Shown piece by piece: positions 9,132 to 16,825 of a stretch of DNA of 64,000 nt. Each line of letters opens with the position of its first letter. The first letter of the stretch is position 1. Under the pieces are notes generated by a model. The model was not told where the DNA came from. It did not search any database and saw nothing but the letters and a program-made list of their open reading frames with translations. Source of the DNA: an archaeon (GTDB lineage Archaea; Thermoproteota; Nitrososphaeria; Nitrososphaerales; Gagatemarchaeaceae). The stretch spans positions 1 to 64,000 of the forward strand of contig JAKAOG010000003.1 of NCBI GenBank assembly GCA_021823325.1, given 5' to 3'. The position numbers were made by a program, and so were the translations under genes.

Positions 9132-10292
9132 CTACGCCGCCCCTCCGAACACATGGACCGCGCTCGTCGAGTCCACCCCTCCGATGTTCTGGGTGGCCGC
9201 GTACTTCGCCCCTGGGACCTGGTTCTTCCCCGCCTGCCCCGTCAGCTGGAGGTACGCCTCGGCTATCTGGTACATCCCTGTCGCGCCAACCGGGTGCCCC
9301 CTGGCCTTCAGCCCCCCGAACGTGTTGATGGGGAGCTCTCCGCCGGGGGAGTATCTGCCCGCTTTCGCGTCCTTCGACCCCATCCCTTTCTTCGAGAACC
9401 CCATCGCCTCAAGTGACAGCGCTCCCACCACCGAGAACGCGTCGTGCACCTCCACCAGGCTCAGCTTGCCGGGGGCGAGGCCGGCCTGGCCCATCGCCGC
9501 CTTGAACGCCTCCTTCGTCGCCTTGAAGTCCAGCATGTCCTCCCTCTCGTAGATGCTGAACTCGTTGGTCGCTATCTTCCCGCCCAGTATCTCGACCCTG
9601 TGCTTGCTGGCGACGTTGGCGCCGTCGTTGACAATCAGCGTGGCCGCGGCTCCGTCCCCTACCGGGGCGCAGTCGAACAGCCGCAACGGGTCGGCTATCA
9701 TGGACGACCTGCTGACGACCTCCGGAGTGATCGCCTTCCTGAACTGGGCGTGCCCCGCTGTCACCGCGTTCGAGTGGTCCAGGACCGGGATGGAACTGAG
9801 CTCGTCCCTGCTGACGCCGTGCTGCTCCATGTAATACCTCGCGAGGAGGCCGTTGAGCGCCGCGAAGGTGGCTCCTACGAACTGGGTGTACTCCGCCGAC
9901 TCGGCCATCGCAAGCGCCTGGGACACCTCTTCCGGCTCCAGGTCCCTCATCTTCTCGACCCCCACCACCAGCGCAGAGTCTATCGCCCCGGACTTCACCA
10001 GGTTGTAGGCGACGTTGAACGCCGAGCCTCCGGACGCGCACGCCGCCTCGACCTTGTAGGCGGTGGTCCCTGAGAGCCCGAGGGCGCTCGCTACGAGCGA
10101 ACCCAGGTGCTCCTGGCCCGCGCCCATCGAGCTGAACATGTTCCCGACGATTATCTGGTCAGGCGCCTTCTTCCCCAGCGGCGCGAGCGCCCCCCTCGCC
10201 GCTTCGACGGCCAGGTCGGTGAGGGACTTCTCCCAGTGGTCTCCGATGGGGGTGAAGCCGACCGACGCGATGTAAGCTTTGGAACTCGCCAT
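9132..10292 (-). CDS. Acetyl-CoA acetyltransferase/thiolase (mevalonate pathway type)
   Basis: MASSKAYIASVGFTPIGDHW…ACASGGSAFNVAYN…NTFGGLKARGHPVGATGMYQI; ORF track over-extends the N-terminus. Confidence 0.9.
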   Translation of the reverse strand: MASSKAYIASVGFTPIGDHWEKSLTDLAVEAARGALAPLGKKAPDQIIVGNMFSSMGAGQEHLGSLVASALGLSGTTAYKVEAACASGGSAFNVAYNLVKSGAIDSALVVGVEKMRDLEPEEVSQALAMAESAEYTQFVGATFAALNGLLARYYMEQHGVSRDELSSIPVLDHSNAVTAGHAQFRKAITPEVVSRSSMIADPLRLFDCAPVGDGAAATLIVNDGANVASKHRVEILGGKIATNEFSIYEREDMLDFKATKEAFKAAMGQAGLAPGKLSLVEVHDAFSVVGALSLEAMGFSKKGMGSKDAKAGRYSPGGELPINTFGGLKARGHPVGATGMYQIAEAYLQLTGQAGKNQVPGAKYAATQNIGGVDSTSAVHVFGGAA

Positions 10293-10300
10293 GGTCTCAT

Positions 10301-11335
10301 CTACTTGTGGAGCTTGTCCCTGAACTTCGAGTATGTGGAGTAGTCGATCTTGGTCCCTCTTTCGAGCATCGACTTCACCGTGGGGTTGACCCCCCTCGAC
10401 TTCTCGATCCCCTCGAGCACTTCGATGCAGAACGCGTCGGACCCTGCCCCCGAGCCGAAGCTCGCCATGAGTATCTTGTCCCCTGGTCGCGCCTCGTCCA
10501 GGACGGCTGCGAGGCCTATCGGCGAGCTCCCCGCGTACGTGTTCCCTATCATGGGGTTCAGGAGCCCTGTCTTGATCTGGTCCATCGTGAAGCCGAGCCT
10601 CGAGGCCACCTCCACCGGGAACCTCGGGTTGGGCTGGTGGAACACGGCGTACTTGAAGTCCGAAGGCTTGTGCCCTGTCTCCTTGAACAGTGTCTTCACC
10701 GAGTTCTCGATGTGGTAGAAGTATGCGGGCTCTCCCGTGAACCTGGACAGATGGCGCGGATACCTTTCGTGCGCCCTCCTCCAAAAATCGCCTGTGTCAG
10801 ATACGAAAGACGTGCTGCAGTCTATGACCGCCACCGCGTCTTTGCCCCTCCTCCCGATGACGTATGCGGCTCCGCCGCTCGCCGCGGTGTACTCCAGGTC
10901 GTCCCCGGGGCGCCCCTGGGCCGTGTCCATCCCGATCGCGAGCCCGGCTTCTATCATCCCTGACCCGACGAGCCCGGTGACCACCTGCATCGCCTCGGTC
11001 CCCGCCTTGCACGCGAACTCCAGGTCCGCCGCCAGCGTGTGATGCTGGCCGAGCGCCTGTGCCACCATGGTCGAGGTCGGCTTGACGGCGTACGGCTTCG
11101 ATTCGGTGCCGACGAAGACCGCCCCGAGGGACTGGACCCCCGACATCTTCACCGCCTCCCTCCCCGCCTCGATCGCCATCGTGACCGTGTCTTCGTCCAT
11201 GGAAGCGACCGCCTTTTCGACGTTCGGTCCCGACCCGCCCCCCTTCCAGACCTTCGCTATCTCGGTCGTGGGGAGCCGGTAGTATGGGACGTAAGCCCCG
11301 TACCCTAGGATCGCCGCCCTTTCCTTGCTCTGCAT
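10301..11335 (-). CDS. Hydroxymethylglutaryl-CoA synthase
   Basis: MQSKERAAILGYGAYVPYYRL…LEFACKAGTEAMQ…FHQPNPRFP; ORF track over-extends the N-terminus. Confidence 0.92.
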   Translation of the reverse strand: MQSKERAAILGYGAYVPYYRLPTTEIAKVWKGGGSGPNVEKAVASMDEDTVTMAIEAGREAVKMSGVQSLGAVFVGTESKPYAVKPTSTMVAQALGQHHTLAADLEFACKAGTEAMQVVTGLVGSGMIEAGLAIGMDTAQGRPGDDLEYTAASGGAAYVIGRRGKDAVAVIDCSTSFVSDTGDFWRRAHERYPRHLSRFTGEPAYFYHIENSVKTLFKETGHKPSDFKYAVFHQPNPRFPVEVASRLGFTMDQIKTGLLNPMIGNTYAGSSPIGLAAVLDEARPGDKILMASFGSGAGSDAFCIEVLEGIEKSRGVNPTVKSMLERGTKIDYSTYSKFRDKLHK

Positions 11336-11392
11336 GAGGTGCAAGTAGTAACTTCGTTCGGGCCCGATTAAGACGACTATAAAATCGTGTAT

Positions 11393-11411
11393 CGTCGTTA
11401 TGCAAACGACG
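11393..11411. promoter_or_regulatory. 7-bp perfect inverted repeat CGTCGTT-atgca-AACGACG between rpoP and the HMGCS gene
   Basis: Direct reading; next to TATA-like ctataaaa (11377-11384). Confidence 0.4.
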
Positions 11412-11427
11412 AAGTGGCTGAGGTTCG

Positions 11428-11640
11428 CTATATCGCCTTGATCTGCTTGACCACGGCGGGCCTTGCCTTCCTGAAGACCCTGTAGCCGCAGATGCACTTC
11501 ACTTCTGGGAGCTTCGCGAGCTCTTCCTGGGTGGTCCTCGTCCCGCACCTCACGCATTCGTAGACCGCCCCTGCGAACACCTTGGCGGGTTGTTCCTTCG
11601 GCGCGGCTTCTGGGGCTGGTGCTTGGGGTGCTTCGCTCAT
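11428..11640 (-). CDS. rpoP: DNA-directed RNA polymerase subunit P (Rpo12)
   Basis: 'VYECVRCGTRTTQEELAKLPEVKCICGYRVFRKARPAVVKQIKAI'; ATG at 11640 or 11649. Confidence 0.85.
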   Translation of the reverse strand: MSEAPQAPAPEAAPKEQPAKVFAGAVYECVRCGTRTTQEELAKLPEVKCICGYRVFRKARPAVVKQIKAI

Positions 11641-11836
11641 TTCATTCATCGCCCGATGTCTCTCATATTTCTGCATATCGCCATCCGGCTCTGTCGAGTC
11701 GACGGCTGATCCGATCGTTCGCCAAGGGAAGGGCGACGGGGACCGGCATGTCACGGATAGCGTGATTAGGTGGCTCTGGTGGAGCGACATCGCATCAAAG
11801 GAGATGAAGCGCGGGTTTCGGGGGTCGAGGTAGCGC

Positions 11837-13147
11837 ATGAGTAGGAAGAAGCTGAGCTTCTGGGAAGCCACCGCAATCGGGCTGGGGAACATAGTCGGGG
11901 CGGGTATATTCGTGATGGCGGGGGCCGCGGTCAGCGAAGCCGGAGCCGGGGCCCTGGTGGCGTTCATCATCACCGCCGCCCTCGCGCTTACGGTCGGTCT
12001 GAACAGCGCCGAGCTCTCCTCAAAGCTGCCAGACATAGAAGGAGGGGTCTACAGTTTCGCCAGGGCCACCATGGGGGACACCGTCGGCTTCCTCGTGGGA
12101 TGGTTCAGGCTCATTTCTTACGCGGTGAGCGGCGCGGCGGTCGCCCTTGGTTTTGCGGCTTACCTCATAGGATTCGGGCTCCCCCGGCTGGCGTACTTCC
12201 CGCTTGCCGCGACCCTCATCGTGGCCCTCTGCCTCGTGGAGATGAGGGGGGTCAAGATCGCTTCCGAATTCGAAAAGTGGCTCGTCGCCTTCACTATCGT
12301 GGGCCTCGGTCTGACCGTCGTCGCGATCCTTTTCTTCGGGAGGTATTCTCCCAGCAACTTCACCCCCCTGTTCCCGTTCGGATCCTTGGGCGTCATCCAG
12401 GCCGCGAGCCTGGCTTTCTTCGCCTACTCCGGATTCAACACGATCGCGACCCTGACCCCAGACGTGGAGGACGGGGCGAGGAAGGTCCCAAAGGCGATAA
12501 TGACTTCGCTCGGGATAAGCTCGGCGTTCTACATCCTCGTGGTCTTTTCGCTGCTTTACGCGACGAGATGGACGGGATACGGGACCGCCTCGAACCCTGT
12601 TTCGCTCGCCCTCGCTGCGGTCAGAGCCCCCGGCCCGATCTCCAGCGTCGTCAGCGTAGCGGCTCTGACGGCGACCCTGACCGTGACGCTCTCTCTCATC
12701 ATAGCCGGATCGAGGACCGCCAGGCAGATGGGAAAGGACAGGATGCTCCCCTCCCTTCTGGGGAAGGGCTCGAGGGTGCCTACGCTGGTCATAGCCGTCG
12801 TGATGCTTTCATCGCTCGCCCTCGGAAACGTGGAGTCGATCGCCCTCGTGGCAAACTTCGGCGTGATATTCTCATACATGCTCTCCGGGGTAGAGGTCGC
12901 GATAACGAGGAAGAGGCAGATGACAGGGAGCTACCTCTCGCTGGGCTATCCTTACGTCCAGATATTCTCTGTCGTCCTTTCCGGCTCCTTGATGCTAGGC
13001 CTCGGCGAGCAGTCCCTCGTGATCGGGTCTCTGACGTTGCTGGCGGGGCTCGTCTTCCACTCTGTGTACGAGCACATCGTCAAGGCGACGGCGCTACCTG
13101 AACATCGCGCCCAGGAGCTTCCACTGGTAGTTGCTCGTCCGCCTTGA
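11837..13147 (+). CDS. APC-family amino acid permease
   Basis: 'KLSFWEATAIGLGNIVGAGIFVMAGAA' and ~12 TM segments. Confidence 0.88.
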   Translation: MSRKKLSFWEATAIGLGNIVGAGIFVMAGAAVSEAGAGALVAFIITAALALTVGLNSAELSSKLPDIEGGVYSFARATMGDTVGFLVGWFRLISYAVSGAAVALGFAAYLIGFGLPRLAYFPLAATLIVALCLVEMRGVKIASEFEKWLVAFTIVGLGLTVVAILFFGRYSPSNFTPLFPFGSLGVIQAASLAFFAYSGFNTIATLTPDVEDGARKVPKAIMTSLGISSAFYILVVFSLLYATRWTGYGTASNPVSLALAAVRAPGPISSVVSVAALTATLTVTLSLIIAGSRTARQMGKDRMLPSLLGKGSRVPTLVIAVVMLSSLALGNVESIALVANFGVIFSYMLSGVEVAITRKRQMTGSYLSLGYPYVQIFSVVLSGSLMLGLGEQSLVIGSLTLLAGLVFHSVYEHIVKATALPEHRAQELPLVVARPP

Positions 13148-13654
13148 CTCGGTCTCGTCGTTGGCGCTGGAGGTGTATCCGTACTGGACGATCCGCGCGC
13201 GGGACTTCAGCGCGTGCTTCAGGATCTCGATGTGGACCGTCATGTCAGCCGCTTTGAGGGGCGGGAGGGACTTCATCAGGTCGAGCGAGAGCCTGCACAG
13301 CCCCCCGGTCGAGTCGCGTATCCTCCTCCATGCGACGAGAGAGAAGAGGAGAGAGTATGACTTTGACTGGAGGCCGATGTTCTCCCTGTATGGGAGGACG
13401 AGCGCCGGGCCCTCTCCGAAGCCTCCTGACGCGAGCTTCACGATCTCCGCGGGGGGATGATATCCGTCGGTGTCCGCCGTCACGAGGTCCGCGCCCGCGT
13501 CTAGGGCCCTCCCGATCGCGTACCTGTACGCGTCGGCGTAGTTGGGGGTCCTGTTCACGAACGACTCGAACCCGTCTCCCGACGGGACGTCTATCTTGGG
13601 CTCCCTGTCTGGATGGCACATCAGTGAGACGAGAACCCGTTCCATCGGTGTCAC
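13094..13654 (-). CDS. GT-A (GT2/DPM1-like) glycosyltransferase, short
   Basis: 'ADLVTADTDGYHPPAEIVKL' DxD-type motif. Confidence 0.6.
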   Translation of the reverse strand: MTPMERVLVSLMCHPDREPKIDVPSGDGFESFVNRTPNYADAYRYAIGRALDAGADLVTADTDGYHPPAEIVKLASGGFGEGPALVLPYRENIGLQSKSYSLLFSLVAWRRIRDSTGGLCRLSLDLMKSLPPLKAADMTVHIEILKHALKSRARIVQYGYTSSANDETESRRTSNYQWKLLGAMFR

Positions 13655-13668
13655 CCTGAAGCCAGAGG

Positions 13669-14781
13669 CTACAGATACCTTCGGGCGGCCTCTAGGAAGC
13701 TGTCCCCGACCTTCTGCAGGTCATCGGGGGAGAGCCCCGGATAGACCGGCAGGGACAGGACCTTCTTCGCCGCGTCCTCCGTCTTCGGGAGGCTCTTCTT
13801 GGCGTACCCGAGCTTTACGTAGAGAGGGGTCTTGTGCACCGGGGTGGGCCAGTATGCCCCCGCGCCAACCCCGGCTTCCTTGAGCGCCTTCGCTATCTTG
13901 TCCCTGTTCTTCCTCAGCCTGAGGGTGTACAGGTAGAACACGTGGGTCCTGTCGCCGGCGTCCTGCGTGAACTCAGCCTCCTTCACCCCAGAGAGGAGCT
14001 CCATCAGACGCCGCGCGTTGCGCTCCCTCGCCCGCAGGAACCCGTCCAGCTTGTCCATCTGGACCGACGCCAGCGCCGCGCAGATCTCTGGGAGCCTGTA
14101 GTTGAACCCCAGGTGCCTGGAATCGTACCCGTGGACCTGCCCATGGTTCCTGACGAGCCTCAGGAGGTCGGCGAGCTCGTCGTCGTCCGTGGATATCGCG
14201 CCCCCCTCCCCCGACGTGATGACCTTCGTCGCGTACAGGCTGAAGCAACCGGCGTCGGAGAGCTTGCCCGTCTGGGTCCCCTTGTACGTGGCGCCAAGCG
14301 ACTCGGCGGCGTCCTCGACGACGCGGACCCCCTTCGCTGAGGCGACCTCGCGTATCTCGTCCATGTCGGCAGGATAACCATAGACGTGCACGGGGATGAC
14401 AGCCTTCGTCTTCTTCGTGACCGCCTTCCTGAACGCCGCAGGGTCCATGTTGTAGTCGTCCTTTATGTCGACGAAGACGGGCTTCGCCCCGCACGCGAGC
14501 ACCACGTTCGCGGTGGCGAGGAACGTGAACGACGGGACGACGACCTCGTCCCCCGGCTTCACCCCCATCGCCATCAGGGCCGTGTGGAGCGCGGCGGTCC
14601 CCGAGTTCACCGCGACGACGTGCTTCACCCCAAGCAGGTTCCGGACCTTCCCCTCGAACGCCCTCACCTGTTCGCCCCCTTCGTAGGAGGCGTTGACCAG
14701 CATCCCTGAAGAGACCACGTCCAAGACGGCCTTCTTCTCCTCCTCCCCGAGGATCGGCTTGTTGATCGGGATGAAACCCAT
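13669..14781 (-). CDS. DegT/DnrJ/EryC1/StrS family PLP aminotransferase
   Basis: 'VAVNSGTAALHTALMAMGVKPGDEVVVPSFTFLATANVV'; 'VVEDAAESLGATYKG'; 'FSLYATKVITSGEGGAI'. Confidence 0.92.
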   Translation of the reverse strand: MGFIPINKPILGEEEKKAVLDVVSSGMLVNASYEGGEQVRAFEGKVRNLLGVKHVVAVNSGTAALHTALMAMGVKPGDEVVVPSFTFLATANVVLACGAKPVFVDIKDDYNMDPAAFRKAVTKKTKAVIPVHVYGYPADMDEIREVASAKGVRVVEDAAESLGATYKGTQTGKLSDAGCFSLYATKVITSGEGGAISTDDDELADLLRLVRNHGQVHGYDSRHLGFNYRLPEICAALASVQMDKLDGFLRARERNARRLMELLSGVKEAEFTQDAGDRTHVFYLYTLRLRKNRDKIAKALKEAGVGAGAYWPTPVHKTPLYVKLGYAKKSLPKTEDAAKKVLSLPVYPGLSPDDLQKVGDSFLEAARRYL

Positions 14782-14847
14782 GGTCGACCGTCCCCGGGTT
14801 TGTTCGCTTTTAAGCTCGGCAGAGTCGGCGCCGCCGAGTCAACAGCG

Positions 14848-15909
14848 ATGACTGAGCGGACACCACTCGCCGGCTGGCTCCGGAACGCCCCCGCCATCCT
14901 GCTGCTCGCAGTGGCCGCAGGGGTAGCGGTCAGGGGCGTCCTCCTCTCCCTTCCGCCCCTCTTCATCACGGACGTCTACTTCTACAACGCTCAGGCGCCC
15001 GCGTACCTGCTCGGCGGAGTGGACCCCTACGGGGCCTCTTACTCGGTCCCCCTCCAGCTCGCCACTTCAGGGGCTGGGACCGTGTTCGCCTATCTCCCTG
15101 GAGTGTTCGCCTTCCTCGTCCCGGGGAGCCTCGGGGCCGGGGCTAGGCTCGGACTCGTCGCATGCGACCTGGTGGTCGCTGGGGCGCTCGTCGCCGCCGG
15201 GCGTAGCCGGGGGTGGCTGATGGCCGCGGTGTTCCTCCTCCTCCCCCCAATCGCGCTGTTTTCCACTTCCTTCCTCAACGACTCCCTCCCTGCGGTCGCG
15301 TTCCTCTCCGTGGCCGTCGCCCTAGAAGCGAAGGGGAGGCACGTCCCCGCCGGCGTGCTGCTGGGCCTCGCGCTCGCCTCCAGCCAGGAGGCCTGGTTCG
15401 TCGTCCCCGTCTATCTCGCGTACTCGGCGAGGCGCCACAGCTTCCGGGGCGCCGCGGCCGCGCTCGTATCAGCGGTGGCGGTGGTCGCGCCCTTCGCCGC
15501 CTGGAACTTCTCCGCCTTCGTCGAAGACACCCTCCTGTTCCAGTTCCAGAGGGGGGCGGTCCCTCTGCTTTCGGCGGGACCCTTCGGTCTGAACGTCAAC
15601 CCGAGCCTCCAGGGCATCCTCTTGAGCGCCGGGGCAGGGCTGCCGGTCCTGGCGAGGGGGGGCGTGACCGCGGCGCTTTTGGCGTTCGTCGTATGGCGAG
15701 CCAGGCCGACCCTCGGCTACCTTCTGTGGGGGTCGTCCCTCGCGGTGGCAGGGTCGCTCTTCCTCCTTGCCGGGGACTTCTTCTGGAGCTATCTGGAGCT
15801 CCCGTTCGTGCTGGGGCTGTTCTGGGCGGGGCTCTCGCTCGGCTTCGGTCCAGAAAGGTCTACAACGCTTAAAGAGCCAGAAGCGGGAGTCGCCTCTCCT
15901 GCCAAATGA
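14848..15909 (+). CDS. Multi-TM membrane protein, possible GT-C/mannosyltransferase-like
   Basis: Many TM segments, 'LLGGVDPYGASYS'; ATG at 14848. Confidence 0.55.
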   Translation: MTERTPLAGWLRNAPAILLLAVAAGVAVRGVLLSLPPLFITDVYFYNAQAPAYLLGGVDPYGASYSVPLQLATSGAGTVFAYLPGVFAFLVPGSLGAGARLGLVACDLVVAGALVAAGRSRGWLMAAVFLLLPPIALFSTSFLNDSLPAVAFLSVAVALEAKGRHVPAGVLLGLALASSQEAWFVVPVYLAYSARRHSFRGAAAALVSAVAVVAPFAAWNFSAFVEDTLLFQFQRGAVPLLSAGPFGLNVNPSLQGILLSAGAGLPVLARGGVTAALLAFVVWRARPTLGYLLWGSSLAVAGSLFLLAGDFFWSYLELPFVLGLFWAGLSLGFGPERSTTLKEPEAGVASPAK

Positions 15910-16424
15910 ACGAGACCACTGAAAGGATGTACAAGCTCGTCGCCTGGACGTCGCTGGCGATCATCGTCGTCGTGACCGTATACGGGATCATCGAGTCTCT
16001 CTATGTCAGCGGCGAGCCCGTCGGCCAGGTCTGGGTGGGCGTCTACTTCCCGTTCCCCCCGTATTTCGCGCAGCCCGTCACGTACTTCAGCGTCGCGTGC
16101 GTGGCTCTGTTCTACAGCGGCCTCAGGCTCTGGGAAGAGCGCATCAAGAACTGGCCCGAGTGGCTGCTCATGCTGCTCCAGCTGGTCGGGTTCGTCGTCG
16201 CCTTCTCGGCTGCGTATGAGGTCATGTACAACTTCATGCTCTGGGGGGCCATATTCTCTCTGGCGTGCGCGACCAAGCCTGTCTGCAACCCCGACCTCCT
16301 CACCAGCACGTACCCCTCTCAGTGGAGCCTTGTGTTCGCCACGAGGGCCTTCAGCGCCCTGTTCGTGATAAGCGGATACTCGGTCTATTTCCTTCGGAAG
16401 TTCTCTAGCTCGTCTCTGATTTGA
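15906..16424 (+). CDS. Hypothetical 4-TM membrane protein
   Basis: ATGA overlap with upstream gene; TM-rich. Confidence 0.55.
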   Translation: MNETTERMYKLVAWTSLAIIVVVTVYGIIESLYVSGEPVGQVWVGVYFPFPPYFAQPVTYFSVACVALFYSGLRLWEERIKNWPEWLLMLLQLVGFVVAFSAAYEVMYNFMLWGAIFSLACATKPVCNPDLLTSTYPSQWSLVFATRAFSALFVISGYSVYFLRKFSSSSLI

Positions 16425-16782
16425 CCGGTGCGAGAGAGGCCGAGCCCACGTAGCCAAGGAAGACGTGGACGAGAGCGAAGACGGCGAACCCTGCCAGCGC
16501 TTCGCCTGCGAGAGACGAGAACGCTCCGCCAAGGAAGGGCGACCACGCGTAGAGCTGATAGAGCGAGATGATGAACCCCAGGACCGCCGTAGACACCGCC
16601 CACGCCCATGTCAGCCTCTTCCCGGGCCTGAACTTGACCAGGACCCCCGCCGCTATGCAGGCGGCCACAGGCCACCCGGTGAATATCGCTCCCGTCAGGA
16701 CCCCTATCGCAGCCCATATCAGGCCGACCATGATGAACAGGTACGGCGCGTTGGACTTCAGCGCCCCGAAAGTGCTCGACAT
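16405..16782 (-). CDS. Hypothetical membrane protein
   Basis: MSSTFGALKSNAPYLFIMVGLIWAAIG…; hydrophobic. Confidence 0.55.
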   Translation of the reverse strand: MSSTFGALKSNAPYLFIMVGLIWAAIGVLTGAIFTGWPVAACIAAGVLVKFRPGKRLTWAWAVSTAVLGFIISLYQLYAWSPFLGGAFSSLAGEALAGFAVFALVHVFLGYVGSASLAPVKSETS

Positions 16783-16825
16783 CTGAGGTGGGCGGCCAAT
16801 GCTCTCGTTATAAATTGTCCGCAAC

